Shown here: positions 26,175 through 34,650 of the stretch, one piece after another | Layout of the letters: each line of letters begins with the position of its first letter | Numbering within the stretch: the first letter of the stretch is position 1 | DNA from: Parvibaculaceae bacterium | Lineage (GTDB): Bacteria; Pseudomonadota; Alphaproteobacteria; Parvibaculales; Parvibaculaceae | Direction: 5' to 3' | Length of the DNA stretch: 64,000 nucleotides | Assembly (NCBI GenBank): GCA_019636015.1 | Contig: JAHBYJ010000001.1 | Span: forward strand, 682,001 to 746,000 | Program-made: the position numbers and the translations under genes | Notes under the pieces: generated by a model | The model's database searches: none | What the model saw: the letters and a program-made list of their open reading frames with translations, nothing else | Told to the model about the DNA's origin: nothing

Positions 26175-27671
26175 TCAGCGCGCCCGGTCGGTCTCGTCCA
26201 TCATCTCCATAAGCCGCACATAAAAGGCAACCGCCTCGCCCATGTTGGCGACGGAAACCCGCTCATTGGTGCCATGGAACCGGGCCGTGTCTTCCGGGCC
26301 CATATGGATCGGAATGAAGCGGAACACATTGTCGGTGAGCGGCAGGTAGTGGCGGGAATCGGTGCCCCCCACGACCAGATAGGGAACCGAGATCGTGCCC
26401 GGAAAATTCTCGCCTATCGCCTGCGTGATCAGGCGATAGCCCTCGCTCTCGATATTGGAGACGGCAGAAGCTTCCCTTATGCCCGCCATGGGCGCGACGC
26501 TGATCTCGGGGTCGTCGATCGCCTGTTTCACATGGACGAGGATGCCGTCTGCCGTATCGCGCGGATGGATACGGAAATTGACCACGGCCCGCGCCTGCTG
26601 CGGCAGCACATTCTCCTTGTTGCCGCCTTCGATGATTGTCGGCGCGATGGTCGTCTGGAGCTGCGCCGCGGCGGACGGGCTCCCCTCCATCACGTTCCGC
26701 ACCACCGGTTCGAAGAGCCAGAGATTGGCATAGACCGCCCGCTGCAGGAACGGAACGGCTGGCGCCAGCCTTTCGATCATGCTGCGTGTCGCGCCATCGA
26801 CGCGCGACGTGAAAGGCCGCTCGCCGATCCGCTCGAGGGCTATCGCGAGCTTGCCTATGGCCGTCTGTGCCGCGGGCGAAGGCATGGAGGAATGGCCGCC
26901 CTTCGAATAGGCGATGATGTCGAGCGAAATCGATCCCTTCTCGGCGACCCCGATCGTCGCCACAGGCACGGAAATGCCGGGCAGCAGGCCGTGGCCGATC
27001 ATGCCCCCTTCGTCCTTCACCCAGTGAAGGCGGACACCGCGCTCCTGAAGCGCGGTCGCGATCGCCTTGTTGCCTTCGCCGCCGCCCACTTCCTCGTCAT
27101 GGCCGAAGGCGAAAAGGATGGTGCGCTGCGGGCGGAAGCCGCGCTTGATGAGAAGCTCTGCCGCTTCCACCATCGCGATCAGCGAGCCCTTGTTGTCGAT
27201 CGCGCCGCGCCCCCAGACATAGCCCTCCGCCACCGCGCCGGAGAAGGGCGGATATTCCCAGTCATCCTCCGTCCCCGGAGCAATCGGCACGACATCGATA
27301 TGCGACATCAGCAGCACCGGGTCCAGCGCGGCATCTTCGCCCTCCCAGCGATAGAGAAGCGTGTGCCCGCCGAAAATCTCTCGGGACGTTGCCTGCCGGA
27401 ACGAAGGGTAGGTCGCGTCCATCCAGTCGCGGAAGCCGGTAAAGGCGGCCTCGGAACTGGCGAGCGCCGTGGCATCTGCGCCGCGCTGATGCGAGATGGT
27501 CGGAAACCGGATTGCCTGTGCGAGCCTCTCCGCCGCCCCTTCAGCATCGATGCTGGCGGGCGCCCCGGCCGCGGCGAGGTCCGCCGCCGGAATCATCGCC
27601 GTCCGGACCAGGATGATTGCAATGAGCAGCAGCAACGCGGCGCCTGCGCCGATCAGGATTTTCTTGAGCAT
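26175..27671 (-). CDS. M20 family metallopeptidase (carboxypeptidase S / PM20D1-like)
   Basis: A 498-residue M20 peptidase with an N-terminal membrane anchor (residues about 5-25, [18 protein letters not shown]), so the catalytic part is probably periplasmic. The dizinc site is recognisable: [10 protein letters not shown] (His, Asp), [10 protein letters not shown] (Asp), [10 protein letters not shown] (catalytic Glu and ligand). A dimerisation domain follows, and the late His ligand is near HGTNERV. The layout resembles carboxypeptidase S and mammalian PM20D1, which handles N-acyl amino acids; the substrate here is an inference. It lies between pckA and the divergent chvI gene. Confidence 0.85.
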   Translation of the reverse strand: MLKKILIGAGAALLLLIAIILVRTAMIPAADLAAAGAPASIDAEGAAERLAQAIRFPTISHQRGADATALASSEAAFTGFRDWMDATYPSFRQATSREIFGGHTLLYRWEGEDAALDPVLLMSHIDVVPIAPGTEDDWEYPPFSGAVAEGYVWGRGAIDNKGSLIAMVEAAELLIKRGFRPQRTILFAFGHDEEVGGGEGNKAIATALQERGVRLHWVKDEGGMIGHGLLPGISVPVATIGVAEKGSISLDIIAYSKGGHSSMPSPAAQTAIGKLAIALERIGERPFTSRVDGATRSMIERLAPAVPFLQRAVYANLWLFEPVVRNVMEGSPSAAAQLQTTIAPTIIEGGNKENVLPQQARAVVNFRIHPRDTADGILVHVKQAIDDPEISVAPMAGIREASAVSNIESEGYRLITQAIGENFPGTISVPYLVVGGTDSRHYLPLTDNVFRFIPIHMGPEDTARFHGTNERVSVANMGEAVAFYVRLMEMMDETDRAR

Positions 27672-27947
27672 CTCTTGTCCCCCGGGAGCCCTGACCGCGA
27701 TCCCTGCCGCGGCTTTGCCTCACTCTTGGCGGCCTTCGCTGCGCCTGTCAAATGGCTGAATCGCGCCGATCCGGCGGCATGGCGCCTTCGGGTTCAACCC
27801 CTTATACTGCCGCCACATTTTGGGCCAAAAGCATGCCTAAGCCTCGTCGCCGCGCTGGGTGGCGTTCTGCGAGCGGGGTATGCCATGCAAGAGGTCCGGG
27901 ACGGGAGTGATCGCAAGGGCCAGTTGGGCCAAAAGGGACAGGGGCAA

Positions 27948-28652
27948 ATGCCGACCATTGCTCTGGTCGATGACGACCGGAATATCCTGACATCGGTGAG
28001 CATCGCGCTCGAGGCCGAGGGCTACCACGTTCAGACCTATACGGATGGCGCTGCCGCCCTTGCCGGGCTGTCGGCCAACCCGCCCGATGTCGCCGTCTTC
28101 GACATCAAGATGCCCCGCATGGACGGCATGGAATTGCTGCGCCGTCTGCGTCAGAAATCCGATCTGCCGGTGATCTTTCTCACCTCGAAGGATGACGAGA
28201 TCGACGAGCTCTTCGGCCTCAAGATGGGCGCCGACGACTATATCCGTAAGCCTTTCTCGCAGCGTCTTCTGGTGGAACGGGTGAAGGCGGTCCTGCGCCG
28301 CGCTGCGCCGCGCGGCGAAAGCGCGCCAGCGGATGGCGCTGCCGTCCAGCAGGTCCTCGAGCGCGGCAAGCTCGTGCTCGATCCCGAGCGCCATACCTGC
28401 ACCTGGGATAGCAAGCAGGTCGTGCTCACCGTCACCGAATTCCTGATCCTGCAGGCCCTTGCCCAACGCCCCGGCTATGTGAAAAGCCGCGATTCTCTGA
28501 TGGACGCCGCCTATGACGATCAGGTCTATGTGGACGACCGCACCATCGACAGTCACATCAAGCGTCTGCGCAAGAAGTTCAAGGAAGTCGACGACAATTT
28601 CGACGCCATCGAAACGCTCTACGGCGTCGGCTATCGCTATCGCGAGATGTGA
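27948..28652 (+). CDS. chvI: Response regulator ChvI
   Basis: A 234-residue OmpR-type response regulator, ChvI by sequence and context. The receiver has Asp8-Asp10, phospho-acceptor Asp52 ([13 protein letters not shown]) and Lys in DDYIRKPFS. The winged helix ends in [13 protein letters not shown]. Family knowledge: ChvG/ChvI (BvrS/BvrR, ExoS/ChvI) respond to acid or envelope stress and control surface properties and central carbon genes. The frame continues far upstream, but ATG 27948 after GGGACAGGGG gives the conserved start. Forty-nine bases separate it from chvG. Confidence 0.92.
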   Translation: MPTIALVDDDRNILTSVSIALEAEGYHVQTYTDGAAALAGLSANPPDVAVFDIKMPRMDGMELLRRLRQKSDLPVIFLTSKDDEIDELFGLKMGADDYIRKPFSQRLLVERVKAVLRRAAPRGESAPADGAAVQQVLERGKLVLDPERHTCTWDSKQVVLTVTEFLILQALAQRPGYVKSRDSLMDAAYDDQVYVDDRTIDSHIKRLRKKFKEVDDNFDAIETLYGVGYRYREM

Positions 28653-28701
28653 AGGAACGCCGGCGGCCCGGCTTCGCTGCGGCCGCCACTGCAGGGTGTG
28701 A

Positions 28702-30519
28702 ATGGCAAGCCTGACGGAAGACGAGGCGCGCGAGGCTGCGGAAGGAGAACCCGCATCGCGGGGCCGCGCCTCTTCGCCGCCCTCTGCGGGAGCGCGCACG
28801 CGCATCGCGGTAATGCGCTTTCTCGTCTCCTTTCGCGGTTTCCTCGCGCGCGGCCGTTTTTCAACCCTTACCCGGCGCATCGTCGCCTTCAACGTCGCCG
28901 CGCTTTTCGTCCTTCTGTCCGGCATTCTCTATCTGAACCAGTTTCGCGAAGGCCTCATCGATGCGCGCCGTCAGAGCCTGCTGACCCAGGCCGAAATCAT
29001 CGCCGGCGCCATCGAGGAAGGCGCGACGACCTCGCCCGATGCGCCCTTGATCGACCCGCTCGTGGCAGGCGCCATTCTCGCGCCGCCGCCCGATTCCGGA
29101 CCTGTGTCCGGCACCGCAGCTGTCTTGCCGATCAACCCGGAAACGGCGGCGCCTATCCTGCGCCGTCTCGTGCTGCCCACGCGCACCCGCGCGCGGCTCT
29201 ATGGCAAGGAAGGCTGGCTGGTGCTCGATTCCCGTCAGCTCACAGCCTCGGGCCAGGTCGTCGCCTTCGAGCTTCCGCCGCCGGAAGGCACAGAGGAATG
29301 GGGCTTTTTTGCGCGCCTTTCCCAATGGGGCTTCGCCTTGCTGCCGGGCCGCAATCTCGAACGCTTCCGGGAGGCCGGCAGTCAGAACGGACTCATGTAT
29401 GACGAAGTGCGCCACGCGCTTCAGGGCGAAGCCTGGAGCATGGAGCGCGTAAACGAGCGCGGCGAACTCATCATCTCCGTCGCCGTGCCGATCCAGCGTT
29501 ACCGGGCAGTGCTTGGAGCCCTCATGCTCTCCACGCGCGGCGGCGATATCGACCGCATCGTCCGCGCGGAGCGCATTGCCATCCTGCAGGTCTTTCTCGT
29601 TGCGCTGAGCGTCAACATCCTCCTTTCCGTTCTGCTTGCCGGTACGATTGCGGAGCCCGTCCGCCGTCTTGCGCAAGCGGCCGAAACCGTGCGCCGCGGC
29701 AAGAATGCCCGCGTGCAGATCCCGGATTTCACGGAGCGCCGCGACGAGATCGGCGAACTTTCCGGCGCTTTCCGCGACATGACGAATGCGCTCTATCAAC
29801 GCATCGATGCGATCGAGAGCTTTGCCGCCGATGTCGCGCATGAAATCAAGAACCCGCTGACCTCGCTGCGCAGCGCTATCGAAACCTTCGCACTGGCGAA
29901 GGATGGCGCGCAGAAGGAGCGGCTCATGCAGATCATTCAGGAGGATGTCCGCCGCATCGACCGTCTCATCAGCGATATTTCCAATGCCTCGCGCCTCGAC
30001 GCCGAACTTTCCCGCGCCGAGCGTGAGGATGTGAATGTCGCCACACTTCTCGAAACGGTCTGCGATCTCTTCAACGAGACGGGGGCGTCCGGCCCTGTGC
30101 GGGTAAAGCTCGAGATCGACGCGGGCGCGCCCGGCCGGGAAAAGATGGTCGTGAAGGGGTTCGATACGCGGCTCGGCCAGGTCATGCGCAATCTGATCGA
30201 CAATGCGCTTTCCTTCAGCCCGCCGGGCGGCGTGGTCCGCGTGATCGCTCTGCGCGAGCCGGGCCTTGTCGTGGTCCGCGTCGAGGACGAAGGTCCCGGC
30301 ATCGCCCCGGAAAATTTCGAACGCATCTTCGACCGCTTCCATACCGACCGCCCCGACAGTTTCGGCGAACATTCGGGCCTCGGTCTTGCGATTTCGCGCC
30401 AGATCGTCGAGGCGCATGGCGGCACCATCCGTGCCGGAAACCGGATGGGCCCCGATGGGCGCGTTGCGGGCGCGCGTTTCACGGTCGAATTGCCGGCGGC
30501 GGACGCGGAAAGCCGATGA
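28702..30519 (+). CDS. chvG: Sensor histidine kinase ChvG
   Basis: A 605-residue membrane kinase. It has a transmembrane helix at about 61-77 (IVAFNVAALFVLLSGIL), a periplasmic sensor of about 220 residues, a second helix near 300-317 (FLVALSVNILLSVLLAG), then HAMP, HisKA with the acceptor His380 in ADVAHEIKNPL, and a HATPase domain (LIDNALSFSPPG, EDEGPGIAPEN, GLGLAISRQIV). It is followed by hprK with a 4-base overlap, so two-component and PTS functions are co-expressed. Confidence 0.92.
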   Translation: MASLTEDEAREAAEGEPASRGRASSPPSAGARTRIAVMRFLVSFRGFLARGRFSTLTRRIVAFNVAALFVLLSGILYLNQFREGLIDARRQSLLTQAEIIAGAIEEGATTSPDAPLIDPLVAGAILAPPPDSGPVSGTAAVLPINPETAAPILRRLVLPTRTRARLYGKEGWLVLDSRQLTASGQVVAFELPPPEGTEEWGFFARLSQWGFALLPGRNLERFREAGSQNGLMYDEVRHALQGEAWSMERVNERGELIISVAVPIQRYRAVLGALMLSTRGGDIDRIVRAERIAILQVFLVALSVNILLSVLLAGTIAEPVRRLAQAAETVRRGKNARVQIPDFTERRDEIGELSGAFRDMTNALYQRIDAIESFAADVAHEIKNPLTSLRSAIETFALAKDGAQKERLMQIIQEDVRRIDRLISDISNASRLDAELSRAEREDVNVATLLETVCDLFNETGASGPVRVKLEIDAGAPGREKMVVKGFDTRLGQVMRNLIDNALSFSPPGGVVRVIALREPGLVVVRVEDEGPGIAPENFERIFDRFHTDRPDSFGEHSGLGLAISRQIVEAHGGTIRAGNRMGPDGRVAGARFTVELPAADAESR

Positions 30520-30998
30520 GCGCCGCTCCTCTTTATCTTCACGGCACCTGCGTCGCGCTCGGAGCGCGCGCCGTCCTGCTGCGCGGGCCTTCGGGCGCCG
30601 GCAAGTCCGATCTCGCCTTCCGCCTCATCCGCGAGGATCCAAGCGGCGAGACACGCCTCGTCGCGGACGATCAGGTGGGCTTGCGCGAGGCGGATGGGAA
30701 ACTCGTTGCCAGCGCCCCTGCCGCTCTCGCGGGCCTTGTCGAATTGCGGGGGCTCGGCCTCCTGGCAATGCCGGCGGTCGATGAGGCCCCTGTCGCGCTC
30801 ATCTGCGACCTGGTTGCCCGTGTCTCCGTGCCGCGCCTTGCCGAGCCGCGCTATGAAAGCATTCTCGGCGTCCGGCTCCCCGTGGTGGCGCTGCATGCTT
30901 TCGACGGCACGGCGCCGGTTAAGCTCCGCCTCGCGCTCGAAGTCCTGCCGGATGCCGGATTTCCTGGGCAAGACGGCCGTTTTGGCCCCGGCGGTTGA
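30516..30998 (+). CDS. hprK: HPr kinase/phosphorylase, short alphaproteobacterial form
   Basis: A 160-residue protein matching only the C-terminal catalytic domain of HPr kinase/phosphorylase. It has the P-loop RGPSGAGKSDLA (about 23-34) and the segment VADDQVGLRE containing the catalytic Asp region. Family knowledge: the long Gram-positive enzyme phosphorylates HPr on Ser46; alphaproteobacterial versions lack the N-terminal domain and link the nitrogen-type PTS to ChvG/ChvI. Here the start overlaps the chvG stop (ATGA). Confidence 0.88.
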   Translation: MSAAPLYLHGTCVALGARAVLLRGPSGAGKSDLAFRLIREDPSGETRLVADDQVGLREADGKLVASAPAALAGLVELRGLGLLAMPAVDEAPVALICDLVARVSVPRLAEPRYESILGVRLPVVALHAFDGTAPVKLRLALEVLPDAGFPGQDGRFGPGG

Positions 30999-31053
30999 CC
31001 GCCCGCCGTTTCGTTGCATCTAAATTGGGCGAAAGCGCCGGTGAACTGCCGAT

Positions 31054-31068
31054 TGTTGCATCGCAACA
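31054..31068. promoter_or_regulatory. Palindrome between hprK and the EIIA gene
   Basis: TGTTGC-ATC-GCAACA, perfect 6-bp arms, in the 181-base gap between hprK and the EIIA gene. It may be an operator for the PTS genes. No factor can be named. Confidence 0.35.
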
Positions 31069-31179
31069 CTTGTTTTATGCGCGCGATTGGGGTCACGATA
31101 CGCCCCTTCGCGGGGGCGTGGGCGGCTCAGGGGCAATGTGGCGCCGGGCTGCCGGAATTTGCGGCATTGAGGTCGTCGG

Positions 31180-31587
31180 ATGATCGGTTTGGTACTCGTA
31201 ACGCATGGTCAGCTGGCCAGTCAGTTCGTCGCGGCGATGGAACATGTCGTCGGACCGCAGGCTCAGGTCGCCTCGATCTGTATCGGGCCAGACGACGATA
31301 TGGAGCAGCGCCGCAAGGACATCCTGAAAGCCGTCGCCAGCGCCGATTCCGGTGAGGGGGTTATCCTTCTCACCGACATGTTTGGCGGCACGCCGTCGAA
31401 CCTTGCCATCTCGGTCATGGACAAGGCCCGCGTCGAGGTGATAGCCGGGGTCAACCTCCCCATGCTCATCAAGCTCGCCTCCGTCCGCGACAGCGCCTCG
31501 CTTGGCGATGCGGTCGATCAGGCACAGGAATCCGGCCGCAAATATATCTCCATCGCGAGCCGCGTACTGGCAGGTGACGGCGCGTGA
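31180..31587 (+). CDS. PTS EIIA component, mannose/fructose family
   Basis: A 135-residue soluble EIIA of the mannose family. The phosphorylated His is His9 in GLVLVTHGQLA, and the signature LLTDMFGGTPSNLA is intact. Alphaproteobacteria usually have no matching EIIB/C permease, so this protein acts as a regulatory phosphate acceptor in an EI-Ntr/HPr/EIIA chain. It overlaps the HPr gene by four bases. Confidence 0.9.
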   Translation: MIGLVLVTHGQLASQFVAAMEHVVGPQAQVASICIGPDDDMEQRRKDILKAVASADSGEGVILLTDMFGGTPSNLAISVMDKARVEVIAGVNLPMLIKLASVRDSASLGDAVDQAQESGRKYISIASRVLAGDGA

Positions 31588-31886
31588 CGGTTCGGGTCGA
31601 GAGCGACGGCCCGCGTCCTGCAAGCCGTCTCGTCAATATCGTGAACACGCGCGGCCTTCATGCCCGCGCCTCGGCGAAATTCGTGCAGACGGCGGAAAAG
31701 TTCGATGCCGATATCCGCGTCTCCCGCGAAGGGCAGACGGTGCCCGGCACCTCCATCATGGGATTGATGATGCTCGCCGCGGCGCCGGGTTGCTGCATCC
31801 TGATCGAGGCCGAAGGGCCGGAGGCCGAAGCCGCGCTCGAGGCGCTTGCCGCCCTTGTCGATGACGGCTTCGGCGAGCGGGACTAG
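31584..31886 (+). CDS. ptsH: Phosphocarrier protein HPr
   Basis: A 100-residue HPr. The EI-dependent phosphorylation site is His26 (TRGLHARASAKFV), and the regulatory Ser57 lies in GTSIMGLMMLAA, the segment recognised by HprK. Having both sites together with hprK three genes earlier indicates a working HPr-Ser kinase loop. About 17 extra residues precede the usual HPr fold start. It ends one base before the convergent thioesterase gene. Confidence 0.92.
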   Translation: MTVRVESDGPRPASRLVNIVNTRGLHARASAKFVQTAEKFDADIRVSREGQTVPGTSIMGLMMLAAAPGCCILIEAEGPEAEAALEALAALVDDGFGERD

Positions 31887-31887
31887 C

Positions 31888-32697
31888 TCAGGCCTTGTAA
31901 TAGACGGTCTGCACGCTCGTCGCGAGCAGCGTTCCATCCGTGCCCCAGAGTTCGGCGGTCTGGTCGAAATAGCCTTTCCGGAAAACCCTGGCATCCGCCA
32001 CACCGATCAGCGGCTTCGTGCCCTGCGCCGCAAGCCCCGCCGCATCGGTATGGAAATAGGTGGTGAGAGACACGGTGCCGGCTGGCAGCAGCGTGCCGAG
32101 CACCTGGAAAATCCGTACAAGGAACGTATCGCTCAACCCCGCAAGCGCGATGAAGTCGAGTTCGCGCTCCGGCAGGTCGCGTATATAGAGTGAGGAATAG
32201 GCGCTGCCGGGTGTGCCGTCCGCCTTGGGCTCGAAGCGGATTTCGCCCTCGGCGAAGCGGAACTCATAGCGCTGCAGCCAGGCATTGCGGCCCTCGGTCC
32301 GCATCGGCTTCAGGCTTTCCACGGGCGGCAGCATGGGCGGCGTTGCGGGTTGATGCTCGAAGCTCTCTCGCCGCGCGGCGAAGACGGCGCTCGCCGTTGC
32401 GACGATGGCCTCCCCCTGACGCATGACGATCATCCAGTGCTGCGTCGAGCGGTTGGTGCGCGCCTCGATGAGTTCGATCTCGAAACTGCCTTCCGCGATC
32501 GGCGCGCAGAAATTCACCGTCAGCGCTACCGGATCGCCGAGCCGCGCAGGCGCCTCCAGCGCAGCGCGCAGAAGCGTCGCCGCCGTCGTTCCCCCGAAGG
32601 GGCCCATCATGTTCCAGTAGTCCGGCGAGGTCCGGCCTTCGAAAAGGCCATCGCCCCTGGGTGTCAACTGCGTGGCAAGGTCGAGGGGGTGGGTCAT
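31888..32697 (-). CDS. Acyl-CoA thioesterase family protein (double hotdog)
   Basis: A 269-residue protein with the layout of a double-hotdog thioesterase (4HBT_3/TesB-like). FGGTTAATLLRAALEAP lies near the N-terminus, followed by VALTVNFCAPIAEGSFEIE and, in the second half, AGTVSLTTYFH and LWGTDGTLLATSVQTVYYKA. It probably hydrolyses an acyl-CoA, but the chain is unknown. ATG 32697 gives the expected start; ATGs at 32739 and 32760 are also open. It begins the four-gene patch that interrupts the PTS-ahcY neighbourhood. Confidence 0.75.
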   Translation of the reverse strand: MTHPLDLATQLTPRGDGLFEGRTSPDYWNMMGPFGGTTAATLLRAALEAPARLGDPVALTVNFCAPIAEGSFEIELIEARTNRSTQHWMIVMRQGEAIVATASAVFAARRESFEHQPATPPMLPPVESLKPMRTEGRNAWLQRYEFRFAEGEIRFEPKADGTPGSAYSSLYIRDLPERELDFIALAGLSDTFLVRIFQVLGTLLPAGTVSLTTYFHTDAAGLAAQGTKPLIGVADARVFRKGYFDQTAELWGTDGTLLATSVQTVYYKA

Positions 32698-32934
32698 GGG
32701 AAGTCTCGTTTCAGAACTGACAATGCGGGCATATGACATCGCCACCCGCCGCCCGTCCATGACCTTCGGCGTAAGAAGAATGGAACCAATCCCGGAAAAG
32801 AAACCGGACAGCTGACCGTTGAAAGCAAACCTTGCTCCTCGCTACGTGCCGGGTAATCGACGGTCGCTGCCCCCGGCGGGAAGGTTCCTCGGCCCCGAGC
32901 GGGTAGTTCGTTCAATTCTCCGAGGAGACAGATC

Positions 32935-33354
32935 ATGTCGCAGCAAACCGCGACGGCGTCCGGTTGGTCGCCGGAAACACATTTCGCCGCCTTCTGGTCC
33001 GATCCCAATCCCGGCGGCCCCGGCAGCCGCCTCGCGTCCGATGTCGTCGGGCGCTGGCCGAACGGTGTCACGCTGCAGGGCGTCGACGCTTATAACGCCT
33101 ATTTGCGCAGCGTGATCGCCCTCATGCCCGATGTGAAGCTTGAGGTGATCGAACATGCGATCAATGGCGATCTTGCCTTCATCCGCTGGCGAAGCCGCGG
33201 CACCGGTTCGAAAGGCCCTTTCGAGATGACCGGCATCGACCGACTGCGCTTTCGCGACGGCCGCATCGTCGAGAACATGGTGTACTTCGATACCGTGCTG
33301 TTTCGCGACCTCGTCGGAAAGGACCTGCCTGCAGGCTCGGAGACGGCGCGATGA
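32935..33354 (+). CDS. NTF2/SnoaL-like protein
   Basis: A 139-residue NTF2-like alpha/beta-barrel protein of the SnoaL type, shown by LEVIEHAINGDLAFIRWRSRGTG and MTGIDRLRFRDGRIVENMVYFD. Such proteins act as small isomerases, hydrolases or carriers, and the fold alone does not reveal the substrate. GAGGAGA lies about seven bases before the ATG. It overlaps the next gene by four bases. A second NTF2-like gene faces this pair at 33873-34334. Confidence 0.75.
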   Translation: MSQQTATASGWSPETHFAAFWSDPNPGGPGSRLASDVVGRWPNGVTLQGVDAYNAYLRSVIALMPDVKLEVIEHAINGDLAFIRWRSRGTGSKGPFEMTGIDRLRFRDGRIVENMVYFDTVLFRDLVGKDLPAGSETAR

Positions 33355-33821
33355 CGGGGCCTCTGGAAAAATTACCCGACGAAGCGCGCCGGATGATCGA
33401 GGAGACGGGTATCGCCTATGTCGCGACCGTCAACCCGGATGGCAGCCCGAACCTCAGCCCGAAAGGAACGCTGAAAGTCATCGGCGATGCGGCGCTCGCT
33501 TTTGCCGACATTGCATCGCCGGGGACGATGCGCAATCTCGCGCAGAACCCCGCGATCGAAATCAACGTCCTCAATCCATTCCTGCGTCGCGGCTACAGGT
33601 TCCGGGGCCGCGCCACGGTCTCGCAGGATCCCGCTCTGATCGCGCTGCTCGGTGAAGGGCTTGCCGAACAATATCCGATACGCGCCGCGGCGCGTATCGA
33701 TGTCCAGGCGATACGCCCGTTAATTTCCCCGATCTACACGCTGTTCGGCGCATCGGAAGAAACCGTCCGCCGCAAATGGGAAGAAAAGCTCGGCTACCGC
33801 CGCTTGTCTGCAGCCGGATGA
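33351..33821 (+). CDS. Pyridoxamine 5'-phosphate oxidase-like flavin protein
   Basis: A 156-residue FMN/F420-binding split-barrel protein. AYVATVNPDGSPNLSPKGTLKVI is the typical first strands, and AFADIASPGTMRNLAQNPAIEINVL is the flavin-phosphate-binding part. Family members are oxidases, reductases or haem-binding proteins. It is translationally coupled to the NTF2-like gene before it, so the two may act on one substrate. Confidence 0.75.
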   Translation: MTGPLEKLPDEARRMIEETGIAYVATVNPDGSPNLSPKGTLKVIGDAALAFADIASPGTMRNLAQNPAIEINVLNPFLRRGYRFRGRATVSQDPALIALLGEGLAEQYPIRAAARIDVQAIRPLISPIYTLFGASEETVRRKWEEKLGYRRLSAAG

Positions 33822-33840
33822 TCTACCGGCGGGCAACCGG

Positions 33841-33866
33841 TGCCGGCCCTCGAAAGAGGGCCGGCA
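33841..33866. terminator. Bidirectional hairpin between convergent genes
   Basis: TGCCGGCCCTC (33841-33851), GAAA loop, GAGGGCCGGCA (33856-33866): a perfect 11-bp stem between the stop codons of the convergent flavin-protein and NTF2-like genes. There is no long T-run. Confidence 0.65.
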
Positions 33867-33872
33867 TTCGCA

Positions 33873-34334
33873 TCATTCGGCAGCTCTCGCTGCGGCCTCG
33901 TCACCGAGCATCTGCCTGCGGTAGCTCAGCTTGTCGATATAGGTGATCTTCTCGCGGATCGACCCATCTTCGAGCGTGAAGATATCGACCACCTCGAAGG
34001 CGACCTTCCGGCCGGAAGGCTGCAAAACCTCGCCATCCAGCGGCAGAGGATGCATCAGCGTGCCTTCCAGTATGCCCTCGAACACCATGAGAGTGGCGGA
34101 GAGATGCTGGCGGCGACGGGAGAGCTTCAGGTCCGGCCAGACGGTGAATACGGTTTCAAGGGATTGCAGCACTTCCAGCCGTCCGGCCGCCCGCCGCCCG
34201 AAGGCGGCGGAGGTGAAAATCGTGTCGGGGGTGTGGAAGTCGAGAATGCCGGCCGGGTCGTGCCGGTTCCACGCCTCCAGATAGGCGGCAGCATCGGCTT
34301 CTGTTCTGATCTTGCGTAGATTCATGGCAACCAT
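33873..34334 (-). CDS. NTF2/SnoaL-like protein 2
   Basis: A 153-residue NTF2-like protein: ADAAAYLEAWNRHDPAGILDFHTPDTIF at the N-terminus and VDIFTLEDGSIREKITYIDKLSYR near the C-terminus are typical of SnoaL polyketide-cyclase-like proteins. The start is uncertain between ATG 34334 and ATG 34325; the open frame to 34676 overlaps the ahcY start and is not credible. Substrate unknown. Confidence 0.7.
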   Translation of the reverse strand: MVAMNLRKIRTEADAAAYLEAWNRHDPAGILDFHTPDTIFTSAAFGRRAAGRLEVLQSLETVFTVWPDLKLSRRRQHLSATLMVFEGILEGTLMHPLPLDGEVLQPSGRKVAFEVVDIFTLEDGSIREKITYIDKLSYRRQMLGDEAAARAAE

Positions 34335-34479
34335 CTTTCGGTTCGGGGTGGCAAGGCGCCCGGGCTCGAGCGCGCCGCAGCATCCGATGCCGCCCTTCCG
34401 CGGGTCGATAACCCCCGAGGTAAGAAGTCCGGGGCCAATTCCGGGAAACTGCCGGGCCATCCGGAACGCGGGAAAGAAA

Positions 34480-34501
34480 GATATAAAGATTTCTTTATAT
34501 C
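34480..34501. promoter_or_regulatory. SahR-like operator ahead of ahcY
   Basis: Arms GATATAAAGA (34480-34489) and TCTTTATATC (34492-34501) form a perfect 10-bp inverted repeat with a two-base centre. The AT-rich sequence stands out in GC-rich DNA and ends four bases before the -35. From memory, the ArsR-family regulator SahR binds palindromes of this AAAG/CTTT kind ahead of ahcY in proteobacteria; the exact consensus was not checked. Confidence 0.65.
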
Positions 34502-34505
34502 GGTC

Positions 34506-34533
34506 TTGCTGCCTCCGGCTCCGCTTGTTATAA
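34506..34533 (+). promoter_or_regulatory. Candidate sigma-70 promoter for ahcY
   Basis: TTGCTG (34506-34511), 16-base spacer, TTATAA (34528-34533), about 117 bases before the ahcY start. The palindrome at 34480-34501 lies directly upstream, where a bound protein could block RNA polymerase. Confidence 0.5.
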
Positions 34534-34650
34534 GGCCTCACGACGCCAGCGCCGGCTGGCGCAACAAGCCGTTGCGCGCCGGCCCGCCGCCTCATCTGGA
34601 GCGCGGCCATATTTCCGAACCCGACCTTACGAGAGGAGCGCGACAGCCCC

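Larger units (their letters stand above)
34335..34650. other. ahcY upstream region with operator and promoter
   Basis: About 316 bases. It holds a perfect 22-bp AT-rich palindrome (34480-34501) and a sigma-70-like promoter (34506-34533). A 7-bp hairpin CGCCAGC-GCCG-GCTGGCG lies in the leader at about 34549-34566. I compared the leader with what I remember of SAH and SAM/SAH riboswitches and did not find a convincing match. Confidence 0.5.

Noticed and set aside
26274..27947. A long N-terminal extension of ChvI in frame
   Set aside because: It lies antisense to the M20 peptidase and the sequence is not response-regulator-like. The conserved ChvI start with a ribosome site is at 27948.
30999..31179. 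A degraded rapZ gene between hprK and EIIA
   Set aside because: The 181 bases show no P-loop or other RapZ-like segment in any frame, so no pseudogene can be claimed.
34400..34650. SAH or SAM/SAH riboswitch in the ahcY leader
   Set aside because: Some pieces (GAGGAGCG and a small hairpin) recall these RNAs, but I could not assemble the conserved core. A covariance-model search would settle it.
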